Of a stretch of 37,294 nt of DNA, positions 13,928 through 22,985 are shown one piece after another. Numbering within the stretch: the first letter of the stretch is position 1; the number at the start of each line of letters is the position of its first letter. Source of the DNA: Massilia sp. ST3 (GTDB lineage Bacteria > Pseudomonadota > Gammaproteobacteria > Burkholderiales > Burkholderiaceae_D); NCBI RefSeq assembly GCF_018119405.1, contig NZ_JAGPWC010000050.1:1-37294 (forward strand), written 5' to 3'. The notes below the pieces were generated by a model. The model ran no database searches, had not been told where the DNA came from, and saw nothing but the letters and a program-made list of their open reading frames with translations. The translations under genes were made by a program, and so were the position numbers.

Positions 13928-16654
13928 TCAATCAGGGACCTGGCCGGTCTGCCCTGCCCGTCCGCCTCCATAGCCGGGGCAGTCGCCGAGGGCGAATGGC
14001 GGGAGCGGCGGCGCCTGGGGCACCGTCCTCGGCACCGCGGGGCCAGGCGATGCGCTGGTCTGCACCTGGGCTTCCTCGCTTGGCGACATGGTCAGGCGCT
14101 CGACGGTGACCACGGCGCTTCCCAGGTTGTTACTGTAAAAATAGGCGTGCAGGTTCGGTGGCCAGTACACGGCATCGTTGACGAACAGGAAGAGCTCGCC
14201 TGTGCTCCTGGCGGTGATGTCGGCGATGAGCGTCCGGCGTTCCGGCGGCGTGGGATCGGCCGCCTGCCTGGTCCGCGCTTCGTCCGGCGGAATGGGACAC
14301 CGGTGGTTTCCGTCGACCGGCTTCACGGCGCCGTAGCGGCGTTCGCGGTAGGGAATGCCCGGCTCCAGCACATATTCTTCATTACCGTATTGCCCCACGC
14401 GGCCGATCGGGGCGAACCAATTCGCGCTCCACCAGCGCTTGAGCGGCGTCGCCAGCCAGTGCAGGCGGCTGAACGCGGGGAAGCCGCCCATGTCGGTGTG
14501 GATGGCCCGGTCGAACCAGGCGCCGTCCGGATCCCGGAAGGTGATCCGGTAGCGTCCGCCCCGCTCCAGCACCATGCCGGTGGCAAGGCATGGAGAATTG
14601 GTCATGAATCCGACCCATGCGCCCTTGGGCACGTGTTCCTTGTCCTGGTCCAGTCCCCGCGTGGGCGTGCAGACAAGTCCAACGGAGTTGAGCGCGTCGA
14701 ACGCGGCGCGGTTGCCGATGAGGGCCGCGGCGGCCAGCATGAGCACGACGAAGACCGCGGGAACCAGCTTTTTCGCGTTGAAGCGGTACAGCGCGACGAG
14801 CGCAGGATTCTTGCGGAGGGCGCGCGCGATGTTCAGCGACCAGGTCCCCGGCTGCATGGCTCTCCCCGTGGACAGGTGGCGCAGCTTGTACATCGCACGC
14901 ACGATGCGCCAGACGCTCCAGATAATCAGCAAGGCAGCGATGAACCGTATTTCCCTCCCCCCGTTCCAGTTCTCCGCACCGGCCAAGGAGGCGATGCCGG
15001 CGATACCGACCCCCAGCGCGACGTTACGGGAGCGCCGGTGATGGTCGCCCAGCCACTGGATGTAATGGTTCTTGTGGGCCGCGTGCCAGCCCAGCATGGC
15101 GCGGTCGCGTATCCTGGTCTGCAGCACACTGCTGATTTTCACGAGTCCGGCCAGGACAAACAGCAGGCAGCCGATGACGATGGGCGACGCCCGCAACGCG
15201 GCGATCCAGCGCTCGGCTTGCGATGGAACGAAGGCGCTCAGCATGGTGACCAGGGGTTCGATGAGCCCCTGCATGCTCCGCGAACCCCGGTCGGACGCGG
15301 CCTCGCCGTACAAGGGGAAGGCGACGATCACCAGGGCGACGAACACCGTCACGAGATAGCACAGGCGGCGCCACCAGACGGTGTCGAGGGCGAGCTCGAT
15401 CGCCGCCGCATTCGGCGGCACGATGCGCAACATGGCGCCGCGCAGCGTGACCAGTTGCGGCTGCGTCGCGGTGGCCAGCGTCCCGCCGCCGCTCGCCGCG
15501 GCCAGCGGATACACCTTGCCGTCCGGCGCCAGCACCTCGAAGTCGGTCGGCAGGGTGACGGGCGCGTACTGGTCGGTGGCATCGGCCAGCCGCAGGATCA
15601 CGCTCCAGTGGATCACCGGCAGGATCTTGTTCCTGGTGGTGTCCTCGAACATCCTGATCTGGCGCGGGGTGTACCTGTACAGGGTGTGCAGGCCGGCCCG
15701 CGAATCGTACAAGCGGGCATAGGGCGACATCGACACCTGCGTCAGGTCGACGAAATGCTGGATCAGCCGGAGCCCATGGCGCGTGGCGTTCTCCATCATC
15801 CAGTGCAGGCTGATGAGGCTGAGCTGGTCTTCCGGATAGCCGCCGCCCACGTTCGCGTGCACGCCGGAGAACCAGACCTGCTGCATCCGCCCCGGCTTGA
15901 TGTCGCCATCGGCCTCCATGCGGCGCTCGGCGGTCTCGTCCCAGACCAGAGGATGGAAAGTGGTGCGCTCGTCGTCCAGCGACAGGGCGTGGTAGGCGTG
16001 CCGGACACGCGGCGACAGCACGAGGTCGTCGAAGTACATCGGCCACACCAGCCAGTGCACGGCCGGCTTGAATTCCTCGACGGGCATGCCGTAGGCGCTG
16101 ACCGTGTCCCACAGGCCCAGGAATTCGATGGGTATCCCGCTTCGCATGGGGATGTCCTGGTCGCGCATGCTGCCGGTCATGCGCTGGAACAGGCCGATGA
16201 TGGCGTTGCGCACCAGGCGGAATAGCCACACGGGACTGCCCTTCTCCGCCGGGAAGCACTGGTTGCGGTACAGCCGGTAGATGATCCGGGCGCGGCGGTC
16301 CAGTTCTTCTTCCGAGCGGAACTCCACCAGCCCGAGGCTGGCGATGAGGCTGGCCAGCACGCGGATCGTGAAGGCGCCGCGGCTGAAGCCGAAGGCGTAG
16401 ATCAGGTCGCCATTGCGGTATTCCCGGCACAGGAACTTGTAGAGGTCGAGGACATTGCGTTTCAGTCCCCAGCCGAAGGCGCCGCCGATCATGGCCAGCA
16501 GGCGGATCGGCGAGGTGCCCACGCCGTCGTCGTACTTCGCGACCTGGTCGCCGGCGCCCTGGTCCAGGGCCTGGAACATGCGCCAGACATTGGTCTTCTC
16601 GGCCTTGGCCGAGCTGTTGCCGGTACCGTCCGAAAATAGAACCAGTTTGCGCAT
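13928..16654 (-). CDS. DUF2235 (Tle1-like) alpha/beta hydrolase with a membrane region
   Basis: A 908-residue protein. Residues 1-300 are a DUF2235 alpha/beta hydrolase domain: LVLFSDGTGNSSA at the start, the nucleophile elbow GFSRGAF (Ser91), GLWDTVSAYG (Asp183) and WFSGVHANVGGGYPED (His266), a complete candidate triad as in the Tle1 phospholipase family. Residues ~430-650 carry about five hydrophobic segments (431-450, 488-508, 543-560, 568-588, 629-647). The last 250 residues are soluble and partly beta-rich, with NSPCLATGMVLERGGRYRIT and a Pro-rich tail. ATG 16652-16654 follows GGAGGAG. No VgrG, PAAR, Hcp or adaptor gene is in the window, so a secreted effector role is not supported. A membrane-bound esterase or phospholipase is the best reading; the substrate is unknown. 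Confidence 0.85.
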   Translation of the reverse strand: MRKLVLFSDGTGNSSAKAEKTNVWRMFQALDQGAGDQVAKYDDGVGTSPIRLLAMIGGAFGWGLKRNVLDLYKFLCREYRNGDLIYAFGFSRGAFTIRVLASLIASLGLVEFRSEEELDRRARIIYRLYRNQCFPAEKGSPVWLFRLVRNAIIGLFQRMTGSMRDQDIPMRSGIPIEFLGLWDTVSAYGMPVEEFKPAVHWLVWPMYFDDLVLSPRVRHAYHALSLDDERTTFHPLVWDETAERRMEADGDIKPGRMQQVWFSGVHANVGGGYPEDQLSLISLHWMMENATRHGLRLIQHFVDLTQVSMSPYARLYDSRAGLHTLYRYTPRQIRMFEDTTRNKILPVIHWSVILRLADATDQYAPVTLPTDFEVLAPDGKVYPLAAASGGGTLATATQPQLVTLRGAMLRIVPPNAAAIELALDTVWWRRLCYLVTVFVALVIVAFPLYGEAASDRGSRSMQGLIEPLVTMLSAFVPSQAERWIAALRASPIVIGCLLFVLAGLVKISSVLQTRIRDRAMLGWHAAHKNHYIQWLGDHHRRSRNVALGVGIAGIASLAGAENWNGGREIRFIAALLIIWSVWRIVRAMYKLRHLSTGRAMQPGTWSLNIARALRKNPALVALYRFNAKKLVPAVFVVLMLAAAALIGNRAAFDALNSVGLVCTPTRGLDQDKEHVPKGAWVGFMTNSPCLATGMVLERGGRYRITFRDPDGAWFDRAIHTDMGGFPAFSRLHWLATPLKRWWSANWFAPIGRVGQYGNEEYVLEPGIPYRERRYGAVKPVDGNHRCPIPPDEARTRQAADPTPPERRTLIADITARSTGELFLFVNDAVYWPPNLHAYFYSNNLGSAVVTVERLTMSPSEEAQVQTSASPGPAVPRTVPQAPPLPPFALGDCPGYGGGRAGQTGQVPD

Positions 16655-16915
16655 GTCTCCTCCGGGTGCAGCGTGTTAGACACGCGGTGCAAGACTCATA
16701 CCAAGGAGAGAGATTGATCCATATCAAACACTTACATTGCGACAGCGCCAGATGTTGCTCGCCCATGTAAAAGCGCCCGACATGGGCCAGTATGCGAGAT
16801 GGGTAATCATGGGCGAATCAGGCGGGCTTAAGCAAGGCGCGCCGGCGCTGTCCTACAATCGGAACGCTGCATGCACGGCGCCGTGCGCCGTCCGATCCAC
16901 TGCCGAAGGAGGCGT

Positions 16916-17419
16916 ATGAAAATCGAGCGTATTCATTTCGACGAGGTGTTCGATGTCGCGGCCTGGCGGGGCGATTTCAGTTTCCGCAGCGGGGGCAAGC
17001 CCCATTACGGCGTCCATATCGACAACAAGGTGATCCCGCGCGCCGGATCGACCTACGCCATCGCGTTCGGGCGGCCCGGCGACTGGACGAGCGTGCTGGC
17101 CTGGCGCGACCTGTCCTCGTCCGCGGTCGGCCTGAAAAGCCCGAGCTGGTGGATGACCCTGGTCGCCATGTTCGATGTCTACTACCTCGCGCCCGCGGTG
17201 ATCGTCCCCGCGCTGCTGCTTGGCGGGCCGGTGGCGGGAGGGGTGGCCGCGGCCTGCGTCGGCGGCGCCATGCTGGCCTGGATTGCCCACGCCATGCTGC
17301 GCAACCGCAGGCTGAAACGCCTCCTGGGCGCGATGATGGCAGCCGGCCAGGATACCGAAGGCAAGGCCGGAAACGACATGGGCGGCAGCCCGGCCACCGC
17401 CGGACTGCCGCCCATCTAG
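16916..17419 (+). CDS. Small membrane protein, hypothetical
   Basis: A 167-residue protein. The first ~75 residues are soluble (MKIERIHFDEVFDVAAWRGD, with a beta-rich stretch including HYGVHIDNKVIPRAG), followed by two adjacent transmembrane segments (about 80-102, MFDVYYLAPAVIVPALLLGG, and 105-126, VAAACVGGAMLAWIAHAML) and a basic then Gly/Ala-rich cytosolic tail. GGAGG five bases before ATG 16916 fixes the start. It is divergent from the DUF2235 gene (261-base gap) and convergent with ilvC. No family was recognised. Its position beside a membrane hydrolase is compatible with a partner, but nothing else supports this. Confidence 0.6.
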   Translation: MKIERIHFDEVFDVAAWRGDFSFRSGGKPHYGVHIDNKVIPRAGSTYAIAFGRPGDWTSVLAWRDLSSSAVGLKSPSWWMTLVAMFDVYYLAPAVIVPALLLGGPVAGGVAAACVGGAMLAWIAHAMLRNRRLKRLLGAMMAAGQDTEGKAGNDMGGSPATAGLPPI

Positions 17420-17435
17420 ACCAGCATGGCTGGAC

Positions 17436-18452
17436 TTAGTTCTTCGACTGGTCCACCAGCTTGTTCTTGGCGATCCACGGCATCATCGCGCGCAGCTTGG
17501 CGCCGACTTCCTCGATCGGGTGCTCGGCCGTCAGGCGGCGGCGCGAGATCAGGGTCGGTGCGCCGGCCTTGTTCTCGAGGATGAAGCTCTTCGCGTATTC
17601 GCCGGTCTGGATGTCCTTCAGGCACTGGCGCATCGCTTCCTTGGTCTGCGCGGTCACGACGCGCGGGCCGGTGACGTACTCGCCGTATTCCGCGTTGTTC
17701 GAGATCGAGTAGTTCATGTTGGCGATGCCGCCTTCGTAGATCAGGTCGACGATCAGCTTGAGCTCGTGCAGGCACTCGAAGTAGGCCATTTCCGGCGCGT
17801 AGCCCGCTTCGGTCAGGGTCTCGAAGCCGGCCTTGATCAGCTCGACGGCGCCGCCGCACAGGACGGCCTGCTCGCCGAACAGGTCGGTCTCGGTTTCTTC
17901 ACGGAAGTTGGTTTCGATGATGCCGGCGCGGCCGCCGCCGTTGGCCATGGCGTAGGACAGCGCGATGTCGCGCGCGGCGCCCGACTTGTCCTGGTAGACC
18001 GCGACCAGGTGCGGCACGCCGCCACCCTGCTTGTAGGTATTGCGCACGGTGTGGCCCGGGGCCTTCGGTGCGACCATGATCACGTCGAGGTCGGCGCGCG
18101 GCACGACCTGGCCGTAGTGGACGTTGAAGCCGTGGGCGAAGGCCAGCACGGCGCCCTGCTTGGCGTTCGGCTCGACGTTTTCCTTGTAGACCTGGGCGAT
18201 GTTCTCGTCCGGCAGCAGGATCATGATGAGGTCGGCGTTCTTGACCGCCTCATCGACCTCGGCGACCTTCAGGCCGGCCTGCTCGACCTTGTTCCACGAG
18301 GCGCCGCCGCGGCGCAGGCCGACGGTGACGTTGACACCGGATTCGCTCAGGTTCTGGGCGTGCGCGTGGCCTTGCGAGCCGTAGCCGATGATGGCGACGT
18401 TCTTGCCTTTGATGAGGGAGAGGTCGCAGTCTTTGTCGTAGAAAACTTTCAT
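17436..18452 (-). CDS. ilvC: Ketol-acid reductoisomerase (class I)
   Basis: A 338-residue NADPH and Mg-dependent enzyme of the cytosol that isomerises and reduces acetolactate or acetohydroxybutyrate in valine, leucine and isoleucine synthesis. The N-terminal Rossmann domain has IIGYGSQGHAHAQNL (21-35), and the C-terminal knotted domain has DLFGEQAVLCGG and YFECLHELKLIVDLIYEGG with the metal-binding acidic residues. The length of 338 is that of class I enzymes. ATG 18450-18452 follows AGGATC. It is the third gene of ilvB-ilvN-ilvC; the 74-base gap to ilvN contains a palindromic repeat. No strong terminator was found after its stop. Confidence 0.98.
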   Translation of the reverse strand: MKVFYDKDCDLSLIKGKNVAIIGYGSQGHAHAQNLSESGVNVTVGLRRGGASWNKVEQAGLKVAEVDEAVKNADLIMILLPDENIAQVYKENVEPNAKQGAVLAFAHGFNVHYGQVVPRADLDVIMVAPKAPGHTVRNTYKQGGGVPHLVAVYQDKSGAARDIALSYAMANGGGRAGIIETNFREETETDLFGEQAVLCGGAVELIKAGFETLTEAGYAPEMAYFECLHELKLIVDLIYEGGIANMNYSISNNAEYGEYVTGPRVVTAQTKEAMRQCLKDIQTGEYAKSFILENKAGAPTLISRRRLTAEHPIEEVGAKLRAMMPWIAKNKLVDQSKN

Positions 18453-18490
18453 TTTTTGATCCTGTATGTTTTGGGCAGTTCAGTTATGTG

Positions 18491-18521
18491 TACGCGTCGG
18501 CGGCGAAGCCGCCAACCCTAC
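18491..18521. repeat. REP-like palindrome between ilvN and ilvC
   Basis: The minus strand reads GTAGGGTTGGCGGC, a TTC loop, then GCCGCCGACGCGTA: a hairpin of GGCGGC/GCCGCC with a conserved GTAGGGT head. The same unit occurs at 21253-21281. Here it sits inside an operon, where it could stabilise the upstream ilvBN message or attenuate ilvC. Confidence 0.75.
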
Positions 18522-18526
18522 GATGT

Positions 18527-19017
18527 TCAAACCTTGAGGATGCGCTCGCCGCGGCCGATGCCGGAGCCGCCGGTACGGACGGTCTCGAGAATGGATGCGC
18601 GGTCGATGGCGTCGATGAAGGCGTCGAGCTTGGTCTTGGCGCCCGTCAGTTCGATCGTGTAGGTCTTCTCGGTCACGTCGATGATGCGGCCGCGGAAGAT
18701 GTCGGCGGTGCGCTTCATTTCTTCGCGCTCCTTGCCGACGGCGCGCACCTTGATCAGCATGAGCTCGCGCTCGATGTGCTGGCCTTCGGTCAGGTCGACC
18801 ACCTTCACCACCTCGATCAGGCGGTTCAGGTGCTTGGTGATCTGCTCGATGATGTCGTCCGAGCCGGAAGTGACGATCGTCATGCGCGACAGGGTCGCGT
18901 CTTCGGTCGGCGCCACGGTCAGGGTCTCGATGTTGTAGCCGCGCGCCGAGAACAGCCCGACCACGCGCGACAGGGCGCCGGCTTCGTTCTCGAGGAGGAC
19001 GGAAATAATGTGTCGCA

Positions 19018-19018
<1 letters not shown>
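18527..19018 (-). CDS. ilvN: Acetolactate synthase small (regulatory) subunit
   Basis: A 163-residue regulatory subunit (IlvH/IlvN type) that activates the large subunit and confers valine feedback inhibition. The N-terminal ACT domain begins MRHIISVLLENEAGALSRVV and contains GYNIETLTVAPTED; the C-terminal domain includes ELMLIKVRAVG and RGRIIDVTEKTYTIELTG. The length is normal for the IlvH class. The start codon overlaps the ilvB stop by one base (TAATG), so synthesis of the two subunits is coupled. ilvC follows. Confidence 0.97.
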
Positions 19019-20745
<1,727 letters not shown>

Positions 20746-21060
20746 GTTCATTCCTTTCAAGACCCAGAGGGAGATTGATCGGATGCCCGTTCCTAACGAA
20801 ACGCGTCTCGCGCGACAGTGCTCATGCTTCCCTTCTTTCTGCGTGCACGCGGATGTTTCAGGCCACCGTAGGGTCCTTACGCAAACGCGCTGGGCGCAAC
20901 TCGTTCAGCTTGAGTGTCTGTAGCGGTCGATCGCATCTCTCACGCTTGTGGCGCGGGTTGGAGCAAACTGCCTACAAATGAAAGCGCGTCAATGATCCGG
21001 ACAGGGCCTTGTGTGCCGATTCCGGTTGACTTGGGGCTTCGAGGGTGCAAAGCGTTCTAC
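20746..21060 (-). other. Long 5' leader of the ilvBNC operon
   Basis: About 300 bases between the candidate promoter and ilvB contain no recognisable gene. A tiny frame (20793-20825, MSTVARDAFR) with AAGGGAAGC before its ATG lies 48 bases upstream of ilvB. It is not rich in Ile, Val or Leu codons, so a classic attenuator peptide is not supported. The length and gene context suggest cis-acting regulation; a betaproteobacterial RNA motif associated with ilv genes has been described, but I could not match it by eye. Confidence 0.45.
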
Positions 21061-21089
21061 ACCTTACCGCGCTGCACCATTTTGGTCAA
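21061..21089 (-). promoter_or_regulatory. Candidate sigma-70 promoter of ilvBNC
   Basis: On the minus strand TTGACC (21089-21084) and TAAGGT (21066-21061) are separated by exactly 17 bases. The -35 is 5/6 consensus and the -10 is weak, as expected for a regulated promoter. The -35 lies in TTGACCAAAATGGTGCA, an inverted repeat (ACCA-AAA-TGGT) that resembles an NtrC-type site. Confidence 0.5.
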
Positions 21090-21111
21090 GGAGATAATTC
21101 CAAAAAAAGAC

Positions 21112-21281
21112 GTAGGGTGGACGGCTCTGCCGTCCACGCGGGATACGTACCGTGTCCGCACCACGTCCACGCCGGCGATGGTTGAACGCGTGGACGGGAA
21201 ACCCGTCCACCCTACGGATGACTTTGCGGCCAACTTTCACCGTAGCGCGGGCCGCGTCGGCGGCATAGCCGCCAACCCTAC
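21112..21281. repeat. Cluster of three REP-like palindromes
   Basis: Copy 1 (21112-21140) reads GTAGGGTGGACGGC, TCT, GCCGTCCACGCG. Copy 2 (21187-21215) is its inverse with a changed loop, after 46 bases. Copy 3 (21253-21281) is the GGCGGC variant seen at 18491-18521. All share the GTAGGGT head and CGCG end. The cluster lies between the ilvB promoter and the end of the ABC permease gene, which it overlaps by a few bases. Confidence 0.8.
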
Positions 21282-22171
21282 CGCTGCATGCCCCAGCGGC
21301 GGACCGTCAAGCGCTCCAGCGTCTGGAAGATCGCCGCCTCGACAGCCAGGCCGATCAGGATGACCGCCGCCAGCCCCGCGAACACCTTGTCGGTGAACAG
21401 CTCGTTCCGGCTCTGGAAGATATACCACCCCAGCCCACCCTGTCCCGAGGTGCTGCCGAACACCAGCTCGGCCGCGATCAGGGTGCGCCAGGCGAAGGCC
21501 CAGCCGATCTTCAGCCCCGACAGGATGGGCGGCAGCGCAGCCGGGATCAGGATCTGCACCACCATGCGCAAGCCACCCAGGCCGTAGTTGCGGCCCGCCA
21601 TGCGCAAGGTGTCCGGCACCGAGCGAAAACCCGCGCTGGCGTTCAGGGTCAGCGGCCACAGCACCGAATGCACCAGCACCATCAAGAGGCTGCCCTTGCC
21701 CAGGCCAAACCACAGCAGCGCCAGCGGCAGCAGCGCGATGGCCGGCAGCGGGTTGAACATCGCCGTCAAGGTGTCGATCAGCTCGCGTCCCCAGCGGTAG
21801 GAGACGGCCAGCCAGGTCAGCAGGAAGGAGCCCAGCACGCCCAGGAGAAAGCCCTGGAGCAGCACGGCCAGCGACACCTTCACATAGCCGAACAGCTCTC
21901 CCGACAGCAGGCCCTCGAGGAAGGCGCGGCCGGTCTGGAGGGCGCCCGGCAGCAGCAGGTCGTTGCCGAACCAGCGCGCCAGCCCCTCCCACAGCACGGC
22001 CAGCGCCAGCAGGATGCCCAGCTTGCGCAGCCGGCCGAGATCCGGCAGCGCAAAAGAGGCCGTCCGGGTCGCGGGACCCGGAGCGGCCAAACCAGGAGAC
22101 ACCCCGAGGGGTTCGCTTGCTTCAACTACGTATTCCGGACGCACCGGCGGTTCGCGAAGCGTCGTCATCAT
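21278..22171 (-). CDS. ABC transporter permease, taurine/sulfonate type
   Basis: A 297-residue inner membrane permease of the SsuC/TauC/NrtB group. After a ~45-residue soluble N-terminus it has about six transmembrane segments (LGILLALAVLWEGLARW; LAVLLQGFLLGVLGSFLLTW; IALLPLALLWFGLGKGS; and three more) and the EAA loop AGRNYGLGGLRMVVQILIPA that docks with the ATPase. The start overlaps the ATPase stop (ATGA), so the two are coupled. It is the last gene of the four-gene operon dioxygenase, binding protein, ATPase, permease. Sulfonate as substrate is inferred from the dioxygenase. The gene ends inside a cluster of palindromic repeats. Confidence 0.92.
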   Translation of the reverse strand: MMTTLREPPVRPEYVVEASEPLGVSPGLAAPGPATRTASFALPDLGRLRKLGILLALAVLWEGLARWFGNDLLLPGALQTGRAFLEGLLSGELFGYVKVSLAVLLQGFLLGVLGSFLLTWLAVSYRWGRELIDTLTAMFNPLPAIALLPLALLWFGLGKGSLLMVLVHSVLWPLTLNASAGFRSVPDTLRMAGRNYGLGGLRMVVQILIPAALPPILSGLKIGWAFAWRTLIAAELVFGSTSGQGGLGWYIFQSRNELFTDKVFAGLAAVILIGLAVEAAIFQTLERLTVRRWGMQR

Positions 22172-22983
22172 TGCACTGCAACAGCCGGGTGATGGGCAGG
22201 CGCCGCCGGCTGCCCGAACAGCAGCCCGTGGATGCGCTGGGTGGCCGCCTGGAATTCCTGGCTGCCGGCGCTGGCCAAACTGAACTGGTGGCTATTGAGC
22301 TCGGCGCGCACCCGGCCCGGATGGGGCGACAGCAACAGGATGCGGTTGCCCACCACCAGCGCCTCTTCGATCGAATGGGTGACGAACAGCATGGTGAAGC
22401 CGATTTCCTCCCACAGCGCCTGCAGTTCTTCCTGCATGCTGCGGCGGGTGAGCGCGTCCAGGGCGGCGAAGGGCTCGTCCATCAGCAGCACGGCCGGCTG
22501 CATGGCCAGGGCCCTGGCGATCGCCACCCGCGCCTTCATGCCGCCCGAGAGCGTGTGCGGATAGGCGTCGGCGAAGCGCGCCAGCCCGACCTTGCCCAGC
22601 CAGTGACGGGCGCGCCCGTCCGCCTCGCCACGCTTGACGCCGCCGGCCAGCATCGGGAACATCACGTTCTCCCGCACCGTCTTCCAGGGCGGCAGCTGGT
22701 CGAATTCCTGGAACACGACGATGCGATCCGGCCCCGGGCCCGTGATCGGCTTGCCCGCCAGGCTCAGGCTGCCCGCCTGTGGCCTGATGAAACCGCTGGC
22801 CGCCTTGAGCAGGGTCGACTTGCCGCAGCCCGAGGGCCCCAGCAGCACGAAGCGGTCGCCGCGCCAGACCTCGAAGCTGACGTCGCTCGTTGCGCGCACG
22901 GTCCCGTGCTCGCCCTGGTATTCCAGGGTGAGGTGCTCGGCCCGCAACAGGGGCTCGGAGGCCACCAGATTCAAGGGGCTCAT
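22168..22983 (-). CDS. ABC transporter ATP-binding protein, taurine/sulfonate type
   Basis: A 271-residue ATPase of the TauB/SsuB/NrtD group on the cytosolic face of the membrane. Walker A is GPSGCGKST (49-57), followed by the Q-loop region VFQEFDQLPPWKTV, the ABC signature LSGGMKARVAIARAL, Walker B VLLMDEPFAALD and the switch His in VTHSIEEALV. All catalytic motifs are intact. The start ATG 22981-22983 follows GGAGCTGAGC, which overlaps the end of the binding-protein gene, and the stop overlaps the permease start. Gene order supports one transporter with its neighbours. Confidence 0.94.
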   Translation of the reverse strand: MSPLNLVASEPLLRAEHLTLEYQGEHGTVRATSDVSFEVWRGDRFVLLGPSGCGKSTLLKAASGFIRPQAGSLSLAGKPITGPGPDRIVVFQEFDQLPPWKTVRENVMFPMLAGGVKRGEADGRARHWLGKVGLARFADAYPHTLSGGMKARVAIARALAMQPAVLLMDEPFAALDALTRRSMQEELQALWEEIGFTMLFVTHSIEEALVVGNRILLLSPHPGRVRAELNSHQFSLASAGSQEFQAATQRIHGLLFGQPAAPAHHPAVAVQ

Positions 22984-22985
22984 GC

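Noticed and set aside
12983..16225. A 1080-codon open frame on the plus strand through the ene-reductase and across the DUF2235 gene
   Set aside because: Its protein is Arg/Gly/Ala-rich without any family pattern, and both genes beneath it have complete motifs in other frames. It is a by-product of high GC at third codon positions.
13928..16654. Type VI secretion effector
   Set aside because: Although the catalytic domain is Tle1-like, the window holds no T6SS component, adaptor or immunity gene, and the protein has several membrane segments.
20793..20825. Ten-residue frame before ilvB as a classic attenuation leader peptide
   Set aside because: MSTVARDAFR has one Val and no Ile or Leu, so ribosome stalling on branched-chain codons is not plausible; kept only as part of the leader description.
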